64,000 nucleotides of DNA from an uncultured Bacilli bacterium (GCA_934101185.1 CAKOQD010000003.1:1-64000); one strand, 5' to 3'. Numbered from the stretch's first letter, positions 51,422 through 58,910 are shown. Numbers and translations are program-made. Notes: generated from the letters alone by a model not told the origin.

Positions 51422-52643
51422 GTGGCATTAATGATTCAAAAATTGTTGATAACTTCTCAAATCCTTTATTTTGTAATAGCTTTGTTGCAATATCTTGCAT
51501 TTGTTTTTCTGTTAAGTCTTCATATTTTACTGAATCTTTTATTTCTTTTTTATTTATTGTTGGATTTTTTTCTTCCTTATTTGTTATGTTTATTGTAGCA
51601 TTTCCTAATCCAATAAGTGATGCTTCAATTGAGATTTTTTCTTTATCTTTTATAATAGTTCCTTTAGATATTATTACATCTTCTTGTTTTATTTTAAAGT
51701 CATATTTATCTTTGTGTTTTGTGACTGCTATATTATAGGTTTCTTCATCTTGTTTTAATTCTACTTCATATCTAACTACTTCTTTTAAAATTCCCTTACA
51801 ATAGATAGACACTGTCATAGTAGTTCCGCTTTGATTATCGAATGATATTTCATCAATTAAGCCTTCTATTTCTTCTTTTGTGTTTTTAGTTTCTGATATA
51901 GAGTTGAATGCTTTAATGAATTCTTGATCATCTTTTAGATATGTTAAAAAGTCTTTTGATATTTTTGCTAGTTTTTCATCATTTAATTCCATTGATATTT
52001 TTGTTGTTTTTGTCTTTTTATCATCAATTGTAATTGTTTTGTTTTCTGAAGTTAAGTATTCTTTTTTTAAAGACTTTTGAAATGCTTTATTAACACTTTT
52101 AACAATTACTTTGCTTTCTTTTGTATTTTTTGTTGTATTGAATATATCATCATAGTCTTCAGATATGTCTACATTTATATACTTATCAAATACTCCAGGT
52201 AGTTGTACAAAACTTTTTTTGTCTTGCATGTAGATATTTGCATCAATTAATTTTTCATTTTTATATGTTGTTTTTAATTCTGTTTGTAATATTTTGTTTT
52301 CTGTATCCATTTTGTAGTTGGCAACCACTGATAGACCATTAAAGGCATCAATCATTTCTTTCAATGTTGAATCAGTCGATTCAATGTTATAGTCAATTTC
52401 TAAATTACCTGATATTTTTTTTATTTTTTCTTGTTTTTCTATTTGTTCTGTTATATTTTCTGTTAGTTTATTTGCATTGTACTTTATTGCTAGTAATGGA
52501 TTGCTATTGATGTAGAAGTAGATTATTACTGCTCCTACTATCAATAGTATTACTACCGATAGTAATATTAATAGTAATTTACTTTTCTTTTTATTTTTTT
52601 CAAAGCTTACTATTTCATTACCCATTATTTCATTATTTTCCAT
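51411..52643 (-). CDS. Membrane-anchored protein of unknown function
   Basis: A 410-aa protein. A short cytoplasmic segment (FEKNKKKSK) precedes one membrane helix (res. ~22-46); the rest is a predicted extracellular domain rich in Lys, Glu and Thr with repeated beta-strand-like stretches (KKISGNLEIDYNI; LQTELKTTYKNEKLIDANIY; KDKYDFKIKQEDVIISKG). The pattern resembles long beta-sheet lipoprotein-like domains, but I recognise no family. GGAG ribosome site 11 bp from the ATG. Monocistronic with its own terminator. Confidence 0.7.
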   Translation of the reverse strand: MENNEIMGNEIVSFEKNKKKSKLLLILLSVVILLIVGAVIIYFYINSNPLLAIKYNANKLTENITEQIEKQEKIKKISGNLEIDYNIESTDSTLKEMIDAFNGLSVVANYKMDTENKILQTELKTTYKNEKLIDANIYMQDKKSFVQLPGVFDKYINVDISEDYDDIFNTTKNTKESKVIVKSVNKAFQKSLKKEYLTSENKTITIDDKKTKTTKISMELNDEKLAKISKDFLTYLKDDQEFIKAFNSISETKNTKEEIEGLIDEISFDNQSGTTMTVSIYCKGILKEVVRYEVELKQDEETYNIAVTKHKDKYDFKIKQEDVIISKGTIIKDKEKISIEASLIGLGNATINITNKEEKNPTINKKEIKDSVKYEDLTEKQMQDIATKLLQNKGFEKLSTIFESLMPQSY

Positions 52644-52721
52644 ATTAAAAAACTCCTTCTCTCTTATTTTCTGCCTTTATTTTATCATATAATTATTAGG
52701 TTTGCAAGTAATCATTCATAT

Positions 52722-52746
52722 AAAAAGAAGAGGTTTTACTCTTCTT
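52722..52746 (-). terminator. Terminator of hpf
   Basis: Stem AAGAAGAG / CTCTTCTT with a 6-nt loop and T tail on the minus strand. Confidence 0.82.
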
Positions 52747-53272
52747 CAATTAAACCATAATCTTTGTTTTTCCTTTTATAAATTACTGCGAACTTATTTG
52801 TATCAATGTCTTTGAATAGATAAAAGTCATGTCCTAAAAGTTCCATCTGAAGAATAGCTTCTTCTTCATCCATTGGTTTTAGTTCTACTTGTTTTCTTTT
52901 TATAATTTTATTTTCATCTTCTTCAACATTAAAGTTTGAAAAATCATAATCTAGGTTAAAATCACTTTTTTCTTTTTGTTTTTTGCTATTAATTCTTGTT
53001 TTATTTTTTATTATTTGTCTTTCTAATTTATCAATAGCAGTATCTATTGTAGCATAGAAATCTTCTCCTGTTTCTTCTACTCTTAATGTGTATTTTTTAA
53101 GTGGAATTGTGATTTCTACTTTTTGTTTTACTCCTTGTTTTTTGAATAAAATATTACTTTGTACTTGTTCTTCTTGTTCCAAGTACTTTGAGAGTTTATT
53201 TATTTTGTTTGATGCGTATTCTTTCATCGCATTTGTTATTTCAAGTTTTTCTCCTCTTATTTTTAAATTCAT
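52736..53272 (-). CDS. hpf: Ribosome hibernation promoting factor, long form
   Basis: A 178-aa protein with an N-terminal S30AE domain (MNLKIRGEKLEITNAMKEYA; FYATIDTAIDKLERQI, res. ~1-100) and a C-terminal dimerisation domain (KPMDEEEAILQMELLGHDFY, then LFKD, ~125-178). The long form pairs 70S ribosomes into inactive 100S dimers in stationary phase. A longer reading to 53353 has no ribosome site; ATG 53272 follows AGGAGG by 8 bp and matches the family N-terminus. Confidence 0.95.
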   Translation of the reverse strand: MNLKIRGEKLEITNAMKEYASNKINKLSKYLEQEEQVQSNILFKKQGVKQKVEITIPLKKYTLRVEETGEDFYATIDTAIDKLERQIIKNKTRINSKKQKEKSDFNLDYDFSNFNVEEDENKIIKRKQVELKPMDEEEAILQMELLGHDFYLFKDIDTNKFAVIYKRKNKDYGLIEEE

Positions 53273-53356
53273 AATATCATCCTCCTGATAACATTTTAAC
53301 ATTTTTTTTAAACGAAATAAATAGTTTAGAAATAGTTTGACTTTTTTTGACATAAT

Positions 53357-53387
53357 AAAATCGAGCTATAAGCCACAACTCGATTTT
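53357..53387. terminator. Hairpin terminator after csp
   Basis: Perfect 9-bp stem AAAATCGAG / CTCGATTTT with a 13-nt loop between csp and hpf. The T-rich stem arm serves as the tail, so it may work in either direction. Confidence 0.6.
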
Positions 53388-53405
53388 ACAATATATTTGA
53401 TCCAA

Positions 53406-53627
53406 CTATATGGGCATTGGTTCTTTTTGCTTAATAACTATAACATTAACTGCTTGAAGTCCTTTACCTGTTTCTACTATTTGGAATGTAACATAGTCAC
53501 CTTCATTAAGAGTCTTATATCCTTCCATTTTAATAGCAGAATAATGAACAAATACATCTTCATTAGGTTTGTAATCAATGAAACCAAATCCTTTTTCATT
53601 GTTAAACCACTTTACAAAACCTGTCAT
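53406..53627 (-). CDS. Cold-shock domain protein
   Basis: A 73-aa single-strand nucleic-acid-binding protein. RNP1 is KGFGFIDY (res. ~12-19) and RNP2 is VFVHYSAI (~25-32); the FVKWFNNEKG start and GLQAVNVIV end are typical of CspA-family RNA chaperones. It has a long (about 100-nt) leader before a strong GAGAGGTG site, which is common for csp genes. It is followed by its own terminator. Confidence 0.95.
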   Translation of the reverse strand: MTGFVKWFNNEKGFGFIDYKPNEDVFVHYSAIKMEGYKTLNEGDYVTFQIVETGKGLQAVNVIVIKQKEPMPI

Positions 53628-53733
53628 TTTTTCACCTCTCCTTCCCTACCAAATATTTTTACTACTTTTTACTTCTGATACAGGGTGTTTTATCTTATGT
53701 GTGCTATTTAATAGTATCACAAATATGACAGAT

Positions 53734-54474
53734 TTATAATTTTGTACCTTGTTTGGTAAAATTTATGTCTTGTTCGGTAAGAACTTTTAGTAATTCCTTC
53801 TTTTTGTCTCTTGAAATCATACTTGTTTGATGATGATTAGTAAAACTTATTATTCCATTTACGTGGTCATACGTTTTTATTTCTTTTATATTAACAAAAA
53901 CGCTTCTATGTACCATTATGAAATTTTCATTAAGTTTTGTCTTAATATTATTTAGTGTTTCTTTAATTATGTATTTTTTATTTTTACATATAATTTGAGT
54001 ATATTTTGAATTTTGTAGCTTTTCTATACAGACAATATCAGAGAGTGGTATTAAAAATAATACTCCATTTTGTTTAAACCAAAACATGCTGGAGTCTTGT
54101 ATATACATTTTATTTAACTCTTTAATTGTCATTACCAAATTTGTTGGCATATTATAGCTTTCTAGTATAGTAGTCATAACATTATATTTTGGTAACTCAA
54201 AGCCTTTTTCAAAATTAATGATAATAATATATGACTGATAATCATCTCTTTCCTTTCTTATATAATCAACAATTAATTCTGCATTTATTAATGAGTTATT
54301 TTCAATTATATAAATATTTCTTGTTCTATTATTTTCAACATACTCCTTCATATTATTAATATCATCGAATTTATAACTATGATATTCTATTTTTGAACCT
54401 AGTAACGATTCACTTATCACACCTTCATACCCCTTTATATTCTTTTCACTACTACCTAAAATAATGAAGTCCAT
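53734..54474 (-). CDS. LytTR regulator with degenerate receiver-like domain (AgrA-like)
   Basis: A 246-aa predicted transcription factor. Residues ~131-235 form a LytTR DNA-binding domain (LFLIPLSDIVCIEKLQNSKY; IKTKLNENFIMVHRSVFVNI). Residues 1-120 align by pattern with the AgrA receiver, but the acidic pair after strand 1 is Ser-Ser (IILGSSEKN), and the phospho-acceptor position in NIYIIENN is Glu58, not Asp. So it probably is not controlled by phosphorylation. Last gene of an operon with an AgrB-like protease, a 27-aa peptide and a kinase-less membrane protein; likely the output of that system (inference). Confidence 0.82.
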   Translation of the reverse strand: MDFIILGSSEKNIKGYEGVISESLLGSKIEYHSYKFDDINNMKEYVENNRTRNIYIIENNSLINAELIVDYIRKERDDYQSYIIIINFEKGFELPKYNVMTTILESYNMPTNLVMTIKELNKMYIQDSSMFWFKQNGVLFLIPLSDIVCIEKLQNSKYTQIICKNKKYIIKETLNNIKTKLNENFIMVHRSVFVNIKEIKTYDHVNGIISFTNHHQTSMISRDKKKELLKVLTEQDINFTKQGTKL

Positions 54475-54529
54475 AACTTTCTCCTGACTAAATTTTTTAT
54501 TTTTTTTATAATTAAAATAGTTTTAATTA

Positions 54530-54781
54530 CTACTTAATTATTTTGATGAATGCTTGTTTATGGAAAGTATTTATACTTCTAACTGAATAGCGACCATGTG
54601 TTTTTCCATATTTCCTGAAATCCATGGTGTCCGCTATAAATGTTAGGTTTTGCTTGTACCAATAAATTCTTATTATAATTTCTTTTTCATAATCAGCTAA
54701 TCCTTTTTGATCGCATAAATCTTCTAACTCTTGTAATGAAGTTCTAACAATTAAAGTTCCTACTCCTAGTCTTTTTGGCAT
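54530..54781 (-). CDS. Small possible helix-turn-helix protein in the agr-like locus
   Basis: An 83-aa protein. Residues ~28-80 (ADYEKEIIIRIYWYKQNLTF, IADTMDF, then YSVRSINTFHKQAF) have a spacing like sigma region 4-type helix-turn-helix domains. It also has a basic N-terminus (MPKRLGVGTLIVR). It overlaps the end of the AgrB-like gene by 16 bp with a GGAAG site inside that gene, so the two are translationally coupled. It could be a second regulator or a small partner of the LytTR protein. Not a family I recognise. Confidence 0.62.
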   Translation of the reverse strand: MPKRLGVGTLIVRTSLQELEDLCDQKGLADYEKEIIIRIYWYKQNLTFIADTMDFRKYGKTHGRYSVRSINTFHKQAFIKIIK

Positions 54782-55218
54782 ACCTCATCTTCCTTTACTA
54801 CTATATAATGCATGTATATTGATAACATAACTCCCATAAGTACACATAAGAAAACACTTATATATATACTAGGAATCAACCATGTTATCAAGAAAAATAA
54901 AGTCCAAGTAAATGTTGTACATGTTATTGTTGAATTCAAATGAAATGTTTCTCCTAAAAAACTTCTTGTAAAGAAAAAACCTATTAAGAAAAATGCTAAC
55001 TCTGCAAATGCATCATTGAAATAAGCAATTACAAATACTCCAATTGTTTGAAATAGTTGCAATGGTATAGTAATTGCATAAAATATTATATTTTCAATGG
55101 TCTTTTCTAGTTTGGATGCTGTTTCTTGTGAAAAGTTTTCTATTGTGGTTGTGTCATTAAACCAAATTCCATTTTTCTTTTTTCTAGCATTCTTTTTTTG
55201 TTTTTGTTTTTCTTCCAT
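54766..55218 (-). CDS. AgrB-like membrane cysteine protease
   Basis: A 150-aa integral membrane protein, shorter than typical AgrB (about 190 aa). After a basic start (RKKKNG) come about four hydrophobic helices (res. ~42-68, 71-84, 101-117, 119-141). The catalytic pattern is visible in TRSFLGETFHLNSTITC: R85, G89, H93 and C100, with His and Cys seven residues apart, as H77 and C84 are in S. aureus AgrB. The family cleaves a propeptide and forms a (thio)lactone. A 27-aa peptide ORF lies directly upstream, separated by a strong hairpin. The GG before His in AgrB is GE here. Confidence 0.72.
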   Translation of the reverse strand: MEEKQKQKKNARKKKNGIWFNDTTTIENFSQETASKLEKTIENIIFYAITIPLQLFQTIGVFVIAYFNDAFAELAFFLIGFFFTRSFLGETFHLNSTITCTTFTWTLFFLITWLIPSIYISVFLCVLMGVMLSIYMHYIVVKEDEVCQKD

Positions 55219-55246
55219 AATATTACCCCCTTACTATAGATGAATG

Positions 55247-55283
55247 TGTAAATAATAGTAGGACCCATGAACTATTATTTACA
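55247..55283 (-). promoter_or_regulatory. Strong hairpin between the peptide ORF and the AgrB-like gene
   Basis: A perfect 13-bp inverted repeat (TGTAAATAATAGT / ACTATTATTTACA) with an 11-nt loop. There is no T run after it on the minus strand, so it is not a standard terminator. It may stabilise the upstream peptide mRNA or lower expression of downstream genes. Confidence 0.7.
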
Positions 55284-55288
55284 TTGAA

Positions 55289-55372
55289 TTATTTAGCTAA
55301 TTTCTTAGCTATTTTCTTGGCAAAGTTGCTTTCATTTTCGAATTGTCCCCACCATAGTACACTATGACCCAC
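55289..55372 (-). CDS. 27-aa cationic Trp-containing peptide, candidate signal or bacteriocin
   Basis: A short ORF hidden between the membrane protein and the AgrB-like gene. Start GTG (55370-55372) is 8 bp after GGAG (55381-55384), and an in-frame TAA is immediately before it, so no longer reading is possible. It overlaps the upstream gene's end by 11 bp. N-terminal half GHSVLWWGQFENES, C-terminal half an amphipathic cationic helix FAKKIAKKLAK. Clostridial AgrD cores often have a Cys followed by WW; here Ser4 precedes LWW and could form a lactone, but the usual AgrD N-terminal helix and acidic tail are not in that order. A leaderless bacteriocin is the alternative. Confidence 0.6.
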   Translation of the reverse strand: MGHSVLWWGQFENESNFAKKIAKKLAK

Positions 55373-55964
55373 TTATTTCTCTCCTTTTTGTTAAATAAAT
55401 TTCTTTTGCTAATATAACTATCGACATGATTATTACTAAATCAAATCCCAAAATTATTTGTGTTGCGTTATTTGTTGAAGCAAAGTCTATAAATCTCGCT
55501 TTGTAAAGATAGCAAATGTATTGTATTATTACATCTACTATGTATGAGATTATTGCATACATAATATACTTGTTTTTTCGGCCGGAATATAAATAGCAAA
55601 ATACCAATAAATAAAGTATTATAAATATTTGGTTGGCTAAATATCCAAATTCTGTGTATGTAACTATGTTTAATATTAAGTATAATATAGAATATGGAAA
55701 TATTTTTTTAAATTCTTTTACTCTAAATACTAGAAATACTAACATATAAAAATTTAACAGTACCATCAGATATGAAGCAAAATATTCAAGTACTTTGTGT
55801 GAATTAATTTTTTGTAGATTATCTACAGTTATTTTATAATAAGGCAAACCTAGACTGTCCAGCGCTGTATTAACAACAATCAGACATACCATTATTATAA
55901 ATAACCATATTGCTACTTTTGCAACTTTTTCATTAACACCTAACCATTTTAAAAAATCTTTCAT
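55362..55964 (-). CDS. Six-helix membrane protein, AgrC-sensor-like without kinase
   Basis: A 200-aa integral membrane protein with about six helices (res. ~15-40, 62-84, 93-112, 116-133, 137-160, 173-192), which is the size and topology of the AgrC input domain alone. No histidine-kinase DHp or ATPase domain follows; the gene ends at KRREISGS, where the peptide ORF begins. It could be a peptide receptor, exporter or immunity protein. Start: ATG 55964 is preferred; a TTG two codons earlier has slightly better spacing to GGAG. First gene of the agr-like operon. Family not recognised. Confidence 0.65.
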   Translation of the reverse strand: MKDFLKWLGVNEKVAKVAIWLFIIMVCLIVVNTALDSLGLPYYKITVDNLQKINSHKVLEYFASYLMVLLNFYMLVFLVFRVKEFKKIFPYSILYLILNIVTYTEFGYLANQIFIILYLLVFCYLYSGRKNKYIMYAIISYIVDVIIQYICYLYKARFIDFASTNNATQIILGFDLVIIMSIVILAKEIYLTKRREISGS

Positions 55965-56093
55965 AAACAACCACATCTCCAATATAACACAGATTAAAAT
56001 ATCTTTCGCGCAATTTTTACAATTTTTTTATTTTTTTTACATTTTTTGGAAATTTTTTCCTTTTTTCGATATTATTCTAGCACTTTGTTGAGC

Positions 56094-56127
56094 AAAATAA
56101 AAGAGAAAATTGTTATTTTTTCTCTTT
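56094..56127 (-). terminator. Terminator of tagO
   Basis: Stem AAAGAGAAAA / TTTTCTCTTT with an 8-nt loop and a T-rich tail, overlapping the tagO stop. Confidence 0.72.
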
Positions 56128-57174
56128 GTTAACCGTTTGTTTATTTTTATCTGATATTATTCCTGTTCTAAATACTATCCATAGTATTAATGCTAATATT
56201 GTTAGGTATACATATATACCTATTTTTTTATCTCCGATTATATATATTATTGATGCGATTGCAAATAATATATTCATTGCATATATTGCTAAGACTGTAT
56301 TTCTATGTGATAAACCTAAGCTTAATAGTTGGTGGTGTAAGTGGGATTTATCTGGCATATATATTGGTTGATGTTTTAGACTTCTTCTTATTATTGCAAA
56401 TAGTGTATCTAGTATTGGTATTCCTAGTATTAATAATGGAACAAATAGAGAAATCATTGTAGCAGTTTTGAATCCTAGTAAAGATATTACTGCAATCATG
56501 AAGCCTTGAAACATGGAACCTGAGTCTCCGGAAAAGATCTTTGCTGGATAAAAGTTATGATACAGGAAACCTAGTGTAGAACCTAACATAATAAATGCTA
56601 ATGTTATATTTAATGCTCCCATTGTTCCTTTGATAAATGCAATTATTCCTATTGTTAAATAAAATATTGCACATGTTCCGCTTGATAGACCGTCTAGTCC
56701 ATCAATTAAATTTATTATATTTATACACCCTAGTATAAATAAAACTGTTAATGGGTATGAAAAGATACCAAAGTTTATGTATAGTCCAAATAGTGTTACC
56801 TTGTTTAATAGGATGTTTCCATAAAAAATTACTATACATGCTGCAATTATTTGTCCAATTAATTTTGTTTTTGCATCAAGTGGTTTTATATCATCTATTA
56901 CTCCGGTTAAAACTATAATGAAGCTTCCTATTAGTATTGAGTTCATTTGAACACTTTGAACTCCAAATAGCATGTAACCAAATAGAAATCCTAAGAATAT
57001 ACCTAATCCTCCAAGTCGTGGCATTGGCTTAGTATGGACTTTTCTTTTATTTGGAATATCCATTGCTCCGATATGAATGGCTATTTTTTTAATATAGAAT
57101 GTTATTGCTAATGTAATTGTTAAACATGTTAGTACTATAAATAGTATATGCAATTGATTATTAATATCTAGCAT
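56113..57174 (-). CDS. tagO: Undecaprenyl-phosphate GlcNAc-1-phosphate transferase (TagO/WecA type)
   Basis: A 353-aa integral membrane enzyme of the MraY/WecA family that starts wall-teichoic-acid or related glycopolymer synthesis. About 11 helices. Catalytic motifs: HTKPMPRLGGLGIFLG (res. ~46-61), GVIDDIKPLDAKTK (Asp pair, ~89-102), NLIDGLDGLSSG (~153-164), GDSGSMFQGF (~218-227) and the cytoplasmic His-rich HLHHQLLSLGLSHRN (~276-290), which marks the WecA/TagO branch rather than MraY. Transcribed alone, between the agr-like locus and mbl. Confidence 0.92.
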   Translation of the reverse strand: MLDINNQLHILFIVLTCLTITLAITFYIKKIAIHIGAMDIPNKRKVHTKPMPRLGGLGIFLGFLFGYMLFGVQSVQMNSILIGSFIIVLTGVIDDIKPLDAKTKLIGQIIAACIVIFYGNILLNKVTLFGLYINFGIFSYPLTVLFILGCINIINLIDGLDGLSSGTCAIFYLTIGIIAFIKGTMGALNITLAFIMLGSTLGFLYHNFYPAKIFSGDSGSMFQGFMIAVISLLGFKTATMISLFVPLLILGIPILDTLFAIIRRSLKHQPIYMPDKSHLHHQLLSLGLSHRNTVLAIYAMNILFAIASIIYIIGDKKIGIYVYLTILALILWIVFRTGIISDKNKQTVNKEKK

Positions 57175-57237
57175 TTTATCACCGCCTAAGTTAATTATAT
57201 CATATTTTTACTTATTTCAACAAAAAAGAACAGGTTG

Positions 57238-58221
57238 TTAGTCTATATAATATATCTTGTCTAACATTATTCCTGTCCCTTCAGCTACACATGCAAGTGG
57301 GTTTTCTGCTACTTTAACTGGTACTTTTAGTTCTTCTTCTAGAAGTTCTTTTAAGTTTTGAAGCATTGCTCCCCCTCCTGTTAACATTATTCCATTTTCT
57401 ATGATGTCAGATGCTAGTTCTGGTGGAGTTTGTTCTAATACTACTTTTATCATGGATATTATTTTATTTATACTATCTTTTAATGCTTCTTCCACTTCAT
57501 CGCTTGTTATTGTAATTGTTTTTGGAAGTCCCCCGATTAGATCTCTTCCTCTTATTTCTAATTTTTCTTTTTTTGTGCTTTTTACCGTTCCTATTTTTAT
57601 TTTTATATTTTCTGCAGTTTTTTCCCCGATTAAGAGTTTATATTTATTTTTTACATATTCTATTATATTTTCATCAAATGTATTTCCTGCGGTTTTAATT
57701 GATGCACTTGTTACTATGTTTCCTAATGATAAAACTGCAATATCAGTTGTTCCACCACCAATGTCTACGACCATATTACCTATTGGCTCTCCGATTTCTA
57801 GACCTGCTCCTATTGCGGCAACTTTAGGTTCTTCTTCAATAAATACTTTTTTTGCGCCAGTTCTTTCTGCTGCTTCTTTTATGGCATTTTTTTCTACTTC
57901 TGTTATATTGGATGGACAACATATTATTATTCTTGGTTTTACTATTTTGTTTTTTATATTTATCTTTCTTAATAAATAGGATAGTAATGTTTCAACCATT
58001 TCGAAGTCTGCTATTACTCCATCTTTCATTGGTTTTATTGCCTTTATTTTTCCTGGTGTTCTTCCTAACATTTTGTTTGCTTCTTCTCCAAAGGCAATTG
58101 GTTTTTTTGTTTGTTCATCTACCACTATTACACTTGGTTCATTTACTATTATTCCTTCTCCTTTAACATAAACTAATATATTGACTGTTCCTAGGTCAAT
58201 TCCTATATCTTTATTAAACAT
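57238..58221 (-). CDS. mbl: MreB/Mbl actin-like cell-shape protein
   Basis: A 327-aa bacterial actin that forms membrane filaments and guides wall synthesis. The phosphate 1 loop is DIGIDLGTVNILVYVKGEG (res. ~5-23), phosphate 2 is VDIGGGTTDIAVLSLG (~153-168) and the adenosine motif is GIMLTGGGAMLQNL (~280-293). It follows spoIIQ by 1 bp, which parallels the spoIIQ-spoIIID-mbl order in Bacillus and favours Mbl; by sequence alone mreB is possible. No mreC/mreD follows, as expected for mbl. Confidence 0.93.
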   Translation of the reverse strand: MFNKDIGIDLGTVNILVYVKGEGIIVNEPSVIVVDEQTKKPIAFGEEANKMLGRTPGKIKAIKPMKDGVIADFEMVETLLSYLLRKINIKNKIVKPRIIICCPSNITEVEKNAIKEAAERTGAKKVFIEEEPKVAAIGAGLEIGEPIGNMVVDIGGGTTDIAVLSLGNIVTSASIKTAGNTFDENIIEYVKNKYKLLIGEKTAENIKIKIGTVKSTKKEKLEIRGRDLIGGLPKTITITSDEVEEALKDSINKIISMIKVVLEQTPPELASDIIENGIMLTGGGAMLQNLKELLEEELKVPVKVAENPLACVAEGTGIMLDKIYYID

Positions 58222-58222
58222 A

Positions 58223-58855
58223 TTAGTATCCTTTTATGTTTTCACTGAAGTATTTTTCTGGATCTATTAGTTTATTGTTACTATATAATTCAAAATGTAA
58301 ATGATTTCCTAGGTCTTGACTTATTGCGTTTGTAGATGATGTTGCTATTGTTTGTCCTTGTTTTACTTCTTCATTTTCTTTTACAAGTACATCTTTTACA
58401 CTTTGATAGACACTAACTAAATTATCATTATGTTTTATCTTTATAGTTGTTCCTGTTATATCGTCTTTTGTTACTGATAGAATTTTTCCGTCTTTGATTG
58501 CATTTACTTTAAAAACTGAATCATTTGTGTAATCTACTCCACTGTTTTGAATATAAGTATTTTCGTAGTATATGATTGATTTTTCTTGTGTTTCTTTATT
58601 TTGATAGTCATAGAATGTTTTCCCAATTTTTACTTTGTCATCATCATATGGTCTCACAACACTTTTTTGTTCTTCTTTTGTAACTGGTACAACATTATCA
58701 GTAAGCACTTCGTATGAAACGTATGTATAGTTGTCACTTATTTTAGAGTCTACTACTGACATTGATCTTACTAGTGCAAAGCTAAGTAAACAGAATACGC
58801 ATATACTTGCAAATATTATTCCTTCTACTGTGTAGTTTCTTGTTATTTTTTTCAT
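58223..58855 (-). CDS. spoIIQ: Sporulation protein SpoIIQ (degenerate M23 family)
   Basis: A 210-aa forespore membrane protein. One N-terminal helix (res. ~13-31), then a linker with VVRPYDDDKVKIGKTFYDYQ that matches SpoIIQ, then a LytM/M23 domain (~95-200): GVDYTNDSVFKVNAIKDGKI, LVSVYQSVKDVLVKENEEVK and NHLHFEL. In active M23 enzymes HxGxD provides zinc ligands; here it is NSGVD (Asn104), although HLH (185-187) remains, so catalysis is probably lost, as in Bacillus SpoIIQ. SpoIIQ pairs with SpoIIIAH to link forespore and mother cell. Directly upstream of mbl. A hairpin covers its ribosome site. Confidence 0.9.
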   Translation of the reverse strand: MKKITRNYTVEGIIFASICVFCLLSFALVRSMSVVDSKISDNYTYVSYEVLTDNVVPVTKEEQKSVVRPYDDDKVKIGKTFYDYQNKETQEKSIIYYENTYIQNSGVDYTNDSVFKVNAIKDGKILSVTKDDITGTTIKIKHNDNLVSVYQSVKDVLVKENEEVKQGQTIATSSTNAISQDLGNHLHFELYSNNKLIDPEKYFSENIKGY

Positions 58856-58865
58856 TATAAAATCA

Positions 58866-58895
58866 CCTCATTAAAAGTTTTAACAATTAATGAGG
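58866..58895 (-). promoter_or_regulatory. Hairpin masking the spoIIQ ribosome site
   Basis: A 9-bp inverted repeat (CCTCATTAA / TTAATGAGG, 12-nt loop). On the minus strand its 3' arm contains the GAGG of the spoIIQ Shine-Dalgarno, 8-10 bp before the ATG. The T tract after it is weak, so sequestration of the ribosome site, rather than termination, is the more likely role. Confidence 0.55.
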
Positions 58896-58910
58896 TTTTT
58901 ATTCATAAAC

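Noticed and set aside
55284..55367. A plus-strand 27-aa ORF (TTG start, hydrophobic helix, one Cys) exactly antisense to the minus-strand peptide
   Set aside because: It has an AgrD-like look (amphipathic helix then Cys) but no ribosome site, and it opposes the operon direction. The minus-strand ORF has a strong site and coupling. The hydrophobic helix is the expected mirror of Lys/Ala codons.
55373..56112. LytTR binding repeats upstream of the agr-like operon
   Set aside because: Similar AATTGTAAAAATTG stretches occur, but the region is so AT-rich that no convincing pair of spaced repeats stands out.
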